A DNA stretch of 64,000 nucleotides from Anaeramoeba flamelloides (Eukaryota > Metamonada > Anaeramoebidae): positions 6,138,001 through 6,202,000 of the forward strand of contig JANTQA010000033.1 of assembly GCA_027625915.1 (NCBI GenBank), given 5' to 3'. The notes beneath the pieces are model-generated. The model had not been told where the DNA came from. It worked only from the letters and a program-made list of their open reading frames with translations, and searched no databases. Made by a program: the position numbers and the translations under genes. The first letter of the stretch is position 1. Each line of letters begins with the position of its first letter. Shown here piece by piece: positions 35,812-48,695 of this stretch.

Positions 35812-38800
35812 TTAAAAATTAGAAGAGATATTATCCGCCGGTTTACTATTATTTATTAATCGCGTGGGCTGCGAATAAGGAAATAGAGGTTTTGCAACCA
35901 TATAATTCTTAATGCTTTTTTTCTTTTTCTTTTTCTTTTTCTTTTTCATTTTCTTTTTCTTTTTCTTTTTCTTTTTCTTTTTTGATTGTAATTGAAATTT
36001 CTTCTCCATTTTGAGAGAATTAGAATATGTGTGATTATTTGATTCTGAATCGGTGTCGCTGTCATTATTTGTTTCTGAATCTGTGTCTTTTGCATTCTCT
36101 TTGTTATATTTTTTCATTTTCTTTTTCTTTTTTTTTTTTTTTTGTATTTCTTGTTCTTCTTCAGAATCCAAATTTTGATCTTTTTTTTTCTCACTGTTTT
36201 GATTATTTTCTTGTTCCGTTTCTGTTTCTGCATTTGTTTCTGTTTCTGTGTTTTTTTCGGTGTCTGTGTCTGTTATTATTTCCATTTCTAATTCTGTCCC
36301 CGGGGTATTAAAATTTTGTGATTTGTTTGGCAAGATAGGATATTTGTCAAATTGAAGAACTGTACAAATATTTGAATTTTTTTTTGGTTTTTTTTTTGGG
36401 TCAATGTTTGTATCGTTTTTGAAACGATTCTCCAATTCTTTAATATTTAAGGTGTTTGAAGAATTATAATTAGATTCAAAGTCGGGGTCTAAGTCGTCGT
36501 TAAAGAGAACTTCTTGGCATTTAGTGATTCTGCTGTCAAAGCTGAGTGTGTAACCACGGCTTAGACTGTTCAATGACTGTAAGGGCCTTTTTCTGCAAAG
36601 GGAAAAATTGGTATTATCTCTTTGGCTTAATGATAAAGATTGGTTTTTTTTCGTTAGTCTTGTTGTTGTGTTGGCTTCTTGGGATAAAGAAAGGGATGTT
36701 CGGAGATTTGAAGATCGCTTTACTTGGTTGTGTTTAATTGTGATTGGTTGTTTTAAAGAGCCATACCAATTAAGAATGTCGTCGAGAGAAAGGATTTTTC
36801 TTTTTTGGTGGATCTTTAAATTTAGTTTAAATTTCCTGCTGTCTTCGTGCATTTGGGTTTGGTATTGCTTATTTAACATTTTACGATAACCCTGGGGACA
36901 ACAAAACTTTTTTGACCGATCAGAATGCTTGAAAAATTCTTTATAACCCTTTTCTAGGACATACAATTGTGGGTAATGAAGATTTGGATATACATTAATT
37001 TTTCGATCCGTCCTCCTTAAAAGTTTACACATTTTTGGTCCTCTATGTTGTGAAAATTCGCAATGGAAGACAAGGCACACATTCTCTCGAATCTCTTTGC
37101 AAAAGAGTTTATGGAAAAGTACTCGTGGTACATTCCAATTTTTGGCTCCAGCGATGTGTCCTCCTTTTTTATTTTTTTGTTATTGGTAATAGTATTTTTA
37201 TTTTTGGGTGTTGGTTTGTTTGGTTTTTGTCTGGGTTTAGTTTTCTGGTTTTTTTTAAGGGAACTTCAAAATTGGAAAACTAAAAATATTAAAAAAAAAA
37301 AAATTATTTTGGAAAATTTCAAACCTTCATATTCCCAATCAAACCTACAATCAATTACAATCACATCAGAAAATTCAATTCCATATTTTTTTTTATAACT
37401 ACCATCAAGCAAATCGCAAAGCTGTTCAAATAAAAATAAAATTTTTTTTTAAAAAAAAGTTTTAACGGTTAGTTTTGAGAAAAAAAAAAAAAATAAATAA
37501 AAACTTTTTTTTTTGAAAATCAAAGCAAACGGAAAACAAAACGGAAATTTTTAAATTAATTCTTTTCAATTCTGAAAATTTTTGAAAAGTCTAGGTTATT
37601 CTTTTGGATTCTATATTCAATCAAAGTTGAAATAAAAAATAATTTTGGGAAAATTTCATCGACATTTTTCTTTTTTTTTTTCGAACAATTATTGATAGGA
37701 AAAAGTTTCTCTTTTTACGAATATATTCTAAAAATTCACAAAGACGTGTAATTCTAAAGCACTGTCCCAAAACAGACTCGAAAATAATCAAAACTTTTGG
37801 ATCAAATGAGAAAAACTTTTTTTTCGCTCTTGTGAAAAATGACTTTAAAAAAAAATAAAATAAAAATTTACTGTCTCTGGAGAAATAGTATTGAGTTCAA
37901 TTGGTTTTCCTTTAGTTACGGGAAGCGCGGGTTTTTGTTTTTCCCAAATCTTGGGGTCTATACGTGGTTCAAATAACAAATTGAGGCTGTTACTACGAGT
38001 AATTTTTGTTTTTCGAATCCTTTTTTTGGGGTTTGTAAGGATAACCTGTTGGTTGCCAGTACCCCTTTTCAAAACGATTTCTTGTGGTGTCAGGGAGAAG
38101 GATCTACTCACTTTGCGTTTATTTATCAGTTTGGAAGGCGAAAATAAAGAAGTGGGCTGGTGGAGTATATCTTGGTTATTTTCCTTGTGATCGACATCTT
38201 TTTTGTGTTCGATCTCTTTTTTGTTTTGGAATTTACTCTCATTATTATCAACATCCTGTTGATCAATAGGAACGAATGTGGAGCTTAACTGGAAAACGCG
38301 GTTTTGTTTAATCTTTGCTTTTTTGATCCCCACTTTTTTGTTTGTAATTTCATGAGACGGGAAGGATGAGCATTTATAAATACCCACTGTCTTGACTGGA
38401 CTTCTTTTGTTCAAATTGTCTTTGAATTGGGTGCTTTGCTTTTGTGGATTCTCAAGTTTGCCTTCGTTATTACCCTTGCTTTGGTTTTGGGATTTACTCT
38501 TAATTTTCAACTTTGTAAAGTTTGCTCGGAGATCGGGGGAATTGGTCTCTGATCGGCTAGAACAACTTGGAAAATTTGAGTTTTTAGATCTTTGTCGATT
38601 TTTTGGTTGAAATGGATTTTGTTTTTGTCCAAACCTGTCATCTTTGCGTTGCGGGTGTTCTTTATTCGAGTTTTGTTTTTTATGATGGAAATTTAGTGGG
38701 TTTGTTTTTGAAATAGATGGAATTTTGTTTTTTTTGATCGTGGAATTTCCTTTTTTTTGAAAAAATGTTGTTTTGTTTCTTTTTGTAAAAGATTTTGTGC

Positions 38801-39017
38801 AATTTTCGTCATTCTTCCATGTCCCAATTAATGTTTTTTTCTTTTTTCGAAGGAAAAAGGGTTTTGATTGTGAGGAAGAAGCCTTATTGTCTTTTTGGGG
38901 TTTAAGTTTGGGAATTTTCTTGGTTGGAAAAAGTTTTGTTGTTTTTTTTTCAGTATTTGATGTTTTCGATTTTCGAAGATTTTGATTTTTTAATTGTATA
39001 AACGGTAATCTGCTCAT
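35812..39017 (-). CDS. CDC25: Cdc25-type M-phase inducer phosphatase (3 exons)
   Basis: Exons are 39017-37872 (1146 nt), 37421-37325 (97 nt) and 37163-35812; introns are 450 bp (GTAAAT...GAACAG) and 161 bp (GTTTGA...AAAAAG). The phases join exactly to give 864 residues. The rhodanese/Cdc25 catalytic domain begins ISPETLCDLLDGSY (about 378-390). It continues with IDCRFDWEYEGGHIAGA (about 405-421) and carries the P-loop HCEFSQHR with nucleophile Cys449 and Arg455 (Cx5R). YPNLHYPQLYVLEKGYKEFF and MHEDSRKFK complete the fold. Cdc25 removes inhibitory phosphates from Cdk Thr/Tyr to trigger mitosis. The 380-residue N-terminus is basic, Ser-rich and disordered, as expected for a regulatory region. 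After the domain comes a long Asn/Thr/Glu-rich tail with a nearly pure Lys run (encoded at 35910-35985) and a short end, SQPTRLINNSKPADNISSNF. Confidence 0.93.
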
Positions 39018-42000
39018 TGCGTGTTTCGAAAATCAAATTAAAATTACAAAGATAAAAAAAAAAAAGATTAAAATTACAAAGTATTAAAAAAAAAAAAAAA
39101 AAAGAAAAGGAAAAAAATTTTTAAAAAGATAGAAAAAGAAAATGATTTTAATTTTTGAAAAAAATATAAACGGTCACTTTATAAAAAGAAGAGGAAGACA
39201 AAAACCAGATTACAAGGGTAGATTCCTTATTTCAAAATTGTCTTTATTTCCATTTTTCATCTTCTACTTGGAAAAATGTTTTAAATTTATCAGTAAAAAA
39301 TATTTTTATACAGATAAATGGTTTGCCAATTCTCTTCTTTTTCATATTTTTCAATTTTTTTTCAGAATTTTTATTTTGAAAATTTTATTTTTGTTGAGCA
39401 TATAAAAATCTCAAGTAAGGTTTCCAAAAAAAAAATCCAACACTTTGAATCACAATTAAATTCTGATAGATTTGTTTTTTCTCAAATTATAAAACTGAAA
39501 TGTGGGACAAGTAAGACAAGAAAAAAAATATACAACCCCAATAATAGAGTGTATAAAAGATTCGAAAACTGTTTTAAAACCAGCCAACTTTAAGTTAAAA
39601 AACTTTCTTACTTGAACTCAAAGAAATGACAAGTAATCATTTTCAGAAAATGTTAGAAATTTCGATTTTTGAAACATTTTCAATAAAGAAAAGAAATTTG
39701 TTTTTAATTTTCTCATCTTTATCACTATAAAAGTGAATAAGGAGACACATAACTATAAACGATGAACCAAACTCTTTTCAAACAATTAATTAGTTTATTC
39801 AAGTAAAAATGAGAATACAATTTGGAATAGGATTGGAAAAGGAAGAATCATTTTTGTTCTTAATTCTTTGTGACAAAACTCTTTCATATTGTTACATTCA
39901 AAAAAAAAAAAGAATTTGGAAAACTTTTCAAAAGTTGACAACCTAATATTTTTTCCTCTTTTCGAAAAATATAATCTATTAAATTTAATGCTTTCAGATC
40001 AACTTGAGTAAATGCTTGACTCAACACAGCAGTTGGATTCTTTCAGAATAATTCCTCCAATTACCTCTTACAAAAGCAGTTTTTCGTAAATACAACCTAT
40101 TACACTATCATTTTTTAAAAAATCGATCTTTGTTCTGAAGTTTGAAAAAAGAAAGAATAATTTTTGGATTTGTCACCAGCTTTGTTTGTTACAAATTTTA
40201 ATAATATCCAGTTCAGATATGTGGCTGTTTACTCTCTTTGAAACTTGTGTAATCTTTGTGTGGTATTATTTTCCAATCTAGGAAGAAATTTTTGATTTAA
40301 AGTTCTCAAACAATTTTTAATAAGGGAGAGACAAAAAAACCAAAGATCTCCTCAAACCAAGATGGAATGATGATGTTTGATATCAAAGTTACACTTCCTT
40401 AATGCACTTTAGGAAAAATATTTTTTAGTCTTTTAAACTGATGGTAACAGTTCATATCTGATTCTTCGTAATTATAATTTTATCGAGTTTAATTAAAAAT
40501 GATTCCAAACATCAAATTAAACCATTTTATGTCTCACAATTGTAGACATTTCTACCATTTTTGGGAGAATAACTTGAAACAAATAAAGATTTTTAAAATT
40601 TGGCATTATTTCAAAGTATTCGTTACTGGTTTTTGACGAATAAATAGGATAAAATTTTGGATTGTTATCTGTTTTTTATTTCTAAACGATTCTTATCTTA
40701 CCCAAGTTCATTCAGTGTAACATAACAATGATACCAACACAAAAAAATAGATAGATCAAATTACAATTTGATTTGGGAATCTTATTTAAAAAAGAAAAAT
40801 AGGAATATGAAGTAAAAATTTTTTCCCATTTATTATTCAATTATCATTATTAAATTTGAAATCCAAAATACCTTCTATATATTGGTTGTTTAAGCAATTT
40901 TTTAAATTCTTAATTTGGCACTAGGGTCGATATTACTAGGACAAATTTTATCTTTAGCTTTGATTTTTTCACCTTTCTTATTTTGAGAAAAGCAAAGTAT
41001 TAAAGAATAAATATTCTATACAAACTTTGCCAAATTTTGAAGAATCATTACAATATATGAAACTAACCTTTACAATTGTAATTTTCTTTCTCAAAACGTC
41101 CTAACATTTTTATACGTTTTCTCTTACTTTTAAATTATTAGTACAATTCTCAAATATTGTGTTTTTTTTAGTAAAGCCTCTCCTTTATCTGTTTTGAAGT
41201 CTTTTGCAAGTGTTTACTAAACTGTTGTCTCTTCTTTTAATCTATTCTTTAAGAGATCAAAAAAAAATTTTTTACTCTCTTTGGTAAGTTTATAGTAGAT
41301 CAAACAATCCTTCATAAAATTTCAATACCTTATTCTCGAAAAGTTAATTTATTGATAAAATTTGTAATAAAATATCAAATATCTTTGGATAGAAAAAAGA
41401 GAAACAAATTAAGAAAAAATCAATTTGGGACTTGTGGTGGTATGTTTTTCACTGTTAATTGATTTGTTTAAGAAAATTTTATATGTTATCCTTAAAAAAC
41501 AGAATTTGATACAAAAAGTTATCTGGCGTTTGTAGAAATTATTTTTACAATTCTAATTATTGGTTGGTTGTTCCTTTTGATAAATTTTTTAATTATTTTT
41601 CTGAGGTCAAAATAACCCTTTCAGACTTTGTAAAACCATGCTACCATAATTAAAAACCATTTCTTTTTTCAAGAAAGCTTTTACATTCAATGATCCAAAA
41701 AACTGATAATAAATCAAAAGAGAATTTCATATTTGTTTCTTAAAGTGTTTTTATTAAAAGTGAAATTCTGAAAAAAGACCGATCAAAAGTAAAATTTTTC
41801 TCAAAAAGAGAGTTATTTTTTGAGAAGTTTTACGAATTAAAAAAAAATCCTCAACACGCTTAAATATTGGAACCAATTAAGAAAAATTTTAGTAACAATT
41901 CAAACTTTTCTCAAAATATAAACGAAATAATCTTCAAATTTGATTTCACTTGAAGGTACTCCACCTTTTAAGGTATTAAATGTTCTATTGCTTCAAGAAG

Positions 42001-42429
42001 AAGAAAAAAAGCCAGGGTTTAATTGGAAAAATGAAATATCTACTTTCGTTTACTTGAATTTTTGAAGACTGAACAACATTCATAAATAATCAAAAAAGGT
42101 TGACAAAAATAACTTTACCAACCCTTCAACAAAAGTTGAAAGTTTATGGAAATTAGATTGATTATAATTGGTTTTTAACCCTTAAAATTAGAAAAAATAG
42201 AAAAAAATTAATTTATAAAGAACATTTATAAATTGAAAAAATCAATTATTCACTCTTTAACATCATTTATAAACCTTCCCCAAAATATAAAAAAAACAAA
42301 TAAGTTTTGATTTAATAGTATTATTTGACAAATAAACAGGAAAAAATATTCACTCGAGTAGCGAGATTTTTCCAATTGATCATGGGGCTTTCAAAGTACT
42401 AAGTTGTAATTTTTAACTATTAGATGTTT

Positions 42430-42800
42430 AAAAAAAGTAAAATGGGAAAAAAACAGAAACACAGTTATTAATTGGGAAAATTAATAGTACCTGAAAATGA
42501 AAAGTGAGATCTATTAATAAAAGAAAAAACCAAATAAACTAAGATAAAATGGAGGGGATCAAACACAATAATAGTATTTTTAATACTATCTTTTAATATG
42601 GGGTTTTTCTTGTTTTGATCTACCATTAAAAATTTGATCAAAAATTTGACTATTTTTGCAATCTCCAAAAACAAATTAAAAATAATTTGGATAACAAAGT
42701 AGATATTTTTAATTACTTTTGTTGTTTTGATTTAAGAATTATAGAGGGATTATTATTTGAAGTTTATTGGTTTCTTCTTTTAATTAATTTTACACATTAT
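42430..42800. mobile_element. Relative of the PAS-intron element, uninterrupted
   Basis: It shares ACCTG.AAATGAAAA, AAGA.AAAATG and CACAATAATAGT, then about 200 bp in order, with 7597-8270. In place of the 358-bp MITE it reads GGAGGGGATCAAACACAATA, so it represents the pre-insertion state. Its two ends are approximate inverses (GTACCTGAAAATG against GTTAGGTTTCTCATTC). Noncoding. Confidence 0.55.
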
Positions 42801-43267
42801 TCTTCGTTAGGTTTCTCATTCAAAAATGAGTTAGGATAATGTTATCAAATTGTTAATTAGAAAAAGAAAATGAATAAGAAGTGAAAATTTTGATACATTT
42901 ATTGTGTTAACTAGTTTCAAAAAACAAGTCTATAAGGCCGAGTAAATTAAATTTTGATACAAGAGAGAGGCTTCAAAATCCTAAGAGAAACGAAAATTCG
43001 TTTATCATTAAATTATCAGAAATGGAAGGTAATGTTTCAAAATTTTGATTTGCTTTGCTTTATTCATTTGTAAATTTCTTTAAATAAGTTTGAAGTTAGA
43101 CCCTATTGATTTAAATATTAAGAAACTTGATGAAACGAGTTGATTTTTGGAATATTCTTTGACAAAGAACGATTTTGGAAAGTGATTTTATCCAATTGAG
43201 AAAAATGATATTTGAATATAAATTTTTTTTCCCTATTTCGAATTATTTAATATGTTGAAAATGATTC

Positions 43268-43308
43268 TTCTTCAAGGTTACGGTTACGGGTGCGCTACCT
43301 TGTAGAAG
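43268..43308. repeat. Hairpin with GC-rich loop
   Basis: TTCTTCAAGGT and ACCTTGTAGAA pair around an 18-base loop, TACGGTTACGGGTGCGCT. The loop is strikingly GC-rich for this sequence. It might be the end of a transposon or a small structured RNA; neither is established. Confidence 0.45.
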
Positions 43309-45502
43309 AGCTTTGTAAAATTTAGATAATACACATTTTCTCATTTTTCTAATTATAAACTGATCACTGACAACACCAAAAAATGCTTTAATTTCTCATT
43401 CTAGTAAACTTGTTTTTTGACTAAAATTGGTAAAAAAACAAATACTATAATTTTCCAAGTATATAAGAAAAATTTTTATTTCAGGTTCTTCAGAGTTGTC
43501 CAAAAATGGGATCAATCTTCGAAAAAAAAAAAAAACAGATCTTTACTAGATCATTTGATCTGGATAACCATGAGTTTTTTTATTTTAGATCTCTTAATTT
43601 TTGATACATTCAGATAAAATTTATCATTTTTAAATTGAAAGTAACATTAGTAACGAATATCACAAAATTTTCATTTGTTACAAAATTGCCCCACAAGAAT
43701 AATTTTTCTTTTATTTAGCCCTATGAGTTAAAAATTAAAGATGCTTTTTTTTTTTTGTTTATGTCGATTACTTTTAAATTGGGTTAGACTTTAATTTTAA
43801 TAAGTGTGCTTATTTGGTTAATAAAATAAAAATAAAACTAGAAATCAATCTGAAAAAGCTAAACATTTAATGATTTATAAATGATGAAATGGACAATTTT
43901 TCATTTTAATAATACACCCTAAAGAAAACTTAATTTTAATAGATCTCTTTTTATTAAAGTCAAACAATATTTCGAAATTCAATTTTTTAAAAAATTTGTA
44001 AATTATTTTGGTGTCATTATATTAGTAAAAACTTTTGGGAAAAAAATCAATAGGACTCAAGTTATAATTAATTGTTTTAATGTTGAAGCAATATGAATAG
44101 AAAATGAATTTTTGAAAATTTTAATAATTGTCGTTTTGGTGCTGGTATTTTTATATTACAGAGGAAAAAATTTTGACTGATTTAATATTGATTCTTTAAC
44201 AAGTTGAGTTTTCAAATCACAATCTACAACCGACTATTTTGTGATCTCTCAATGAAAAAGAAAAAAGAAAATGTGTGAAAATCTATTCAAATTTATTAGT
44301 CAAATAACAGTATTGCTATAAAGTGTGTAATACACCACCACAGCATACACTTAGATCACTTAAACTTTGTTACTTTCTAAGTGAAGATCACGAATTTTAT
44401 CACTCATTGACCAAACAACTTCTTTAATTCCAAACCCAACCCTTAAAATTTCACAATTTAGCACTTTACAAAAGTAAATTTACAATCAAATAAGTTTTTT
44501 TTTATAATCCCTGTTTATATTACCATTTGGAGAAGAGTATTTATTTTTTGATTTCCATAAATTTCAATAGGATCAAAAAATCTAAGAAATATATATATAT
44601 TTTTTTTGCTTTGCAAAGGTAAAAAAAAGAAAACCTTTGTTGACTTTTGAAATAATGAATTGAGTTTGTCTTTTCGAGTAACTTTGAGTCAATTATTTTT
44701 TCTTTTGATAGTAATCTGTTTTATGGTAACTATGATTACAAGTTACCTCAACATTTTATAAATTATTATACTTTTTTTTTTTTATTATTTTTTTAGAGAC
44801 AATACTTTTCCATAGAATCCTTTTCTGGGTACTAAAGATTGTTTTTTTTTATTTTTTCTTTTTTTTCAAAGATGGGAAAATTCGTTAATTTTGAAAAAAT
44901 AAACCTAAAAAAGGGACTAAAAAAAGATCAAATTTAATTTTAATTTATTGAAATCTATCTTTGAAAAAAGAATAAAAATAAAAACTAAAGATCTCTCATC
45001 AAACTTTACATGATTAGAGAACAAAATATATGGATAAACTTAGAACCAATATATCATAGAAAATTCATTTTTCAAGTGTTGAAAAATTCCTATGTAATTG
45101 AAAACCTTTTTATTTATCATTCAAATTTAACAACGAAATTTTCAAGGCCAAAAATCTGTTAAATTTTGGTTTTACCGGTGTGTCTATCATACATATTCAA
45201 TTTAATTGATAATGAAAATATGTCTTTTTTCATATAAATGACATATTGATGAAATAAAAGGATATGGAGCATTAGGTCAATACAATATAATAATAGGAAA
45301 TATTTTTCTTTAAAATCTTTTAAAAAGGAATAGCGAGGCATTTTAAAGAAAAAATTATCATTTTTTATACATAAAGCGAGAAAAAGAACATTTTTTGAAT
45401 ATTAACAACAAAATTAATTGCATTTCACAAAAATTTCAATCATAATAAAATATTTTTTAAAAAAATTAATTAATTATTTTAATGATTTACATTAATTCTA
45501 TA

Positions 45503-45695
45503 CAGCCAGTTTCGCTTTTAAGGCACAACCTATTCACAAAATTTAAAGCACAAAAAAATCTCAAATTAAGGTACAACATTTCGAATTTTTTTTTTTAAAT
45601 AATTTTACTAGAATCAAAATTTTGTGCTTTAATTTGAGATTTTTTTGTGCTTTAAATTTTTTTGATAGGTTGTACCTTGAAAGCGAAACCGACTG
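45503..45695. mobile_element. Foldback MITE, CAGCCAGTTTCGCTTTTAAGG family, good copy
   Basis: The arms cover nearly the whole 193-bp element. The left runs CAGCCAGTTTCGCTTTTAAG and on through GCACAAAAAAATCTCAAATT. The right is its inverse, ending CTTGAAAGCGAAACCGACTG. It is flanked by TA at 45501-45502 and 45696-45697, the Tc1/mariner pattern. It is the younger relative of 2219-2417. Confidence 0.75.
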
Positions 45696-46222
45696 TATCA
45701 AATATCTACCTTTTTTTAATCTGAATGGAGTTTAATCACAAAATTTTAATTTTGAACACCCAAGCTTAAAAAAGAAAAATCGTCCAAATTTTACTTAACC
45801 TTTGATACCCACAGCATAGATATATACAACCACTGTACATTTAAAAAGACCAATAGTGTTTTTTAGTTTAATACTAAATAATAATAATCAGAAAAATAAC
45901 AAAAATTTCATTTCTAGATAACCACTTTTAGAGACACAATGATATTTTTTTTTTTTTTCCTTTATTTAAAAATTATATTTTTTATTCAACAACGTGTTTA
46001 AAAGCATATAAAATTCTCATTACAATCTATATATACCCACGTATTAAATTTCCATGGTATCCAGGTAAATTAATTTTTATCAAATTATCTTAATTTTATA
46101 AAAATAAAAATAATTAAAATAATTATAAAAGATTAATCCATATATCAATAATTTATACTTATAGGGCATTTACCCTTTTTATTTAGTTTTTTTTTTTTTT
46201 TGAAATAACACCAATAACAGAG

Positions 46223-46223
<1 letters not shown>

Positions 46224-46281
<58 letters not shown>
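46224..46281. repeat. 58-base poly-C homopolymer
   Basis: An uninterrupted run of 58 C residues begins after CAATAACAGAGA and ends before AATTATATAATG. Nothing else in the window resembles it; all other long homopolymers are A or T. The G-strand could form stacked quadruplexes. It could be genuine or an assembly artefact (a gap or polymer read joined into the contig). Confidence 0.9.
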
Positions 46282-46284
<3 letters not shown>

Positions 46285-48604
46285 TATATAATGAGCAATT
46301 AACCCAATTTATCAATAAACACCGGAGAAAGAATTTCTAATAAAGAATAAAATTTACTACCATGGATAAATAAATTGCACTAAAAATAATTTCAAGCAAA
46401 GAAAAAAATATATATATTATTTTTCCATGATTGATCATTGTACAAAAATATCTTTTTATATTTCCAAATCTAAAAATAATAATTATTTTTACAGTATATT
46501 TGTGGATTTAAAAAATAAAGTAACGAAAAAACTTTTAAAATCAATAGAAAATGCTATAGAGCATCATATTAAAAATTATCGATAACTATAGTTATTTGTC
46601 CTAAGTTGAGAAAATAAGAAATATATTTTTCTTGATAGTGTGTTATTTATAGAATATATATAGAAAAACTTTTTACTTTGTGCCGAAACAACAATTCAAA
46701 TTGCATTGGTTATTAATTGTTGAAATGTAAATATCTTCAAGAATTAAAAATTAATTAAAAAAAAATAAAAAAAAAAATAGAAAAAATTCTTAAAATTTTT
46801 TTATTCATTTTTTTTTTTTGATCTTTATTGCTAGATGAATTTTTCAATTCTAATAAAAATATTAAAAATAATTACTCTCAACTAAAAAAATAACTTTTAC
46901 TAAACTACAATATTTTTAAAAAGTTCTTTTCTTCGACGCCTTTAAAATCTCAAGATACACGACTCTATACATCAACAAAACAGTTTGAATTCTATTTTTT
47001 TAAATAAAAACATAACTGACCAATTAAGATCTAGAAAAAATCTGCATTTCGTATATTTATTTTTCTCTTCTATTTTTTATCTTTAGTAACGTTGATGAAA
47101 AAACCAATCTTTTATTATCCAAAAAACAAAAAAAAAAAGAAATAGAAAAAACCAATAATGCACATAATTAGTCGAGCATTATATAGCAAAAATTTTTTTC
47201 TGGAAATATCCAATATAAATATTCATAGAAATAAAGGTTTTTATTTATCATTTATTTTTGGTATATTTTTCCAAAAAAAAAAAATAAAACACTTAATTTT
47301 GTATCAAAATGTTGATTATTTGCTCAAAAATTCTGATTTTGAAATTATTGACCAATTTCAATTAATCAAAGTTTGCCAAGATTATTTCTTAAAATTATCA
47401 ACCTAATTATTGATTTTTGTTGGGAATTTATATATAAATTTCAATTTTAATTTCAGTGAAAACCTGATATTTCAATATTCTAGATTAAATTTCAAAAATA
47501 CTTATAAAAAGATAAAAAAAAAACTATTTAAATGATAAAAAATATTTAATAACTATTGTTTAAGCAGCATGTTTTGATACAATTAATTATAAAATAATTT
47601 GAAAAAAAAATAACAACATATTTTGTTTGAAAATATAATTAAACCTTTCTATCGAATAATACTTAACGAGAAGGGCATGACACATTCCAATGTAATCCAT
47701 TGCCATCTATTTTATTTAGTATAAATTTTACATTTTATTTTATTAAAAGTTATACCATTAACAAATCATTTTCCAATTTTTCAGATAATTTAATTTTAAT
47801 TATAAAAGAAAATAGAATTCAATAAAAACAACAATTAAAATCCCTAAAATAATCTAATTATTCAATTCACTCATTAAAGCCAAATAAAGATAAGACAGAT
47901 ATTACAAAAGATTTAAGAAAATAAATAAGAGAATTTAGATTTTGATAAAATTTAATATATATTTTAGAATTTAAAAAAATCAAAAGAAAGCAAAATTAAC
48001 CGTAAATAATTTTTTTAATTACAATTAAATAATAATGATTTGAAATGCTAGATTTTTATATAATTTATATTGATTCAATTGTAACATGTGTTATAAATAT
48101 TTAATTATCAAATAACATCTTTAAGTCGCTTTAATTATTCTATTAATCTATGTGTTATCGGGATATGGAAAATAAACAGAAATAAATAAATAATAATTTC
48201 CAAAAGAGACATTTAACTTTTAAATATAATAATTATAGCCATTAAAAATAAATTTAAACGCCCCAAAAAAAAAACAAAAATTAAAAAATTTAAACCACCC
48301 CTAATTATAAAAACTAATAAAATTTAACCAACAAATAAATAATAGAATCAATTGGAATTCAAAATATTAAATTGAACTAAAAATAGAAACATTTAATTAA
48401 ACAAATAAGGAGCTGCTTAATACCCCAAGTTGGAAATTTCGTAAGGTTTTTTTAATTCAAAACTAGAGTTATTGAAATATTTAACCCAATACTTTTAAAT
48501 TATGGAAAACTGTCTTTAGATTTTTTATTAAATTTTGAAATAATAAGAAAATTCGAGAAAATTTGGTTTAATTTCTAAAAATGAAAAAAAAAAAAAAAAA
48601 AAAC

Positions 48605-48695
48605 GGTTAGATTTTCTTGAGGTTTTTTGTTTTATTTGTTAAGTGTTCTAGGTTTTTTTGAGGTTATCTGCTTTGTTTGTGAAGTTTTCTAGGTT
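48605..48695. repeat. Degenerate tandem duplication of ~43 bp
   Basis: Two successive units share TTTTGAGGTT, GTTTTATTTGTTAAG (second unit: GCTTTGTTTGTGAAG), then TTCTAGGTTT. No function is suggested. Confidence 0.5.

Noticed and set aside
36027-37398. Several plus-strand Phe/Leu/Cys-rich ORFs
   Set aside because: They lie opposite Cdc25 exons and mirror Lys/Glu-rich codons. No splice or family support.
39142-39593. Two overlapping plus-strand ORFs just upstream of Cdc25
   Set aside because: Phe/Lys/Ile strings without a domain. The region is more likely the Cdc25 promoter side.
47158-47406. 82-codon ATG-initiated plus-strand ORF
   Set aside because: Composition (Phe, Ile, Lys, Asn) matches random AT-rich sequence; no motif, no neighbour, no splice sites.
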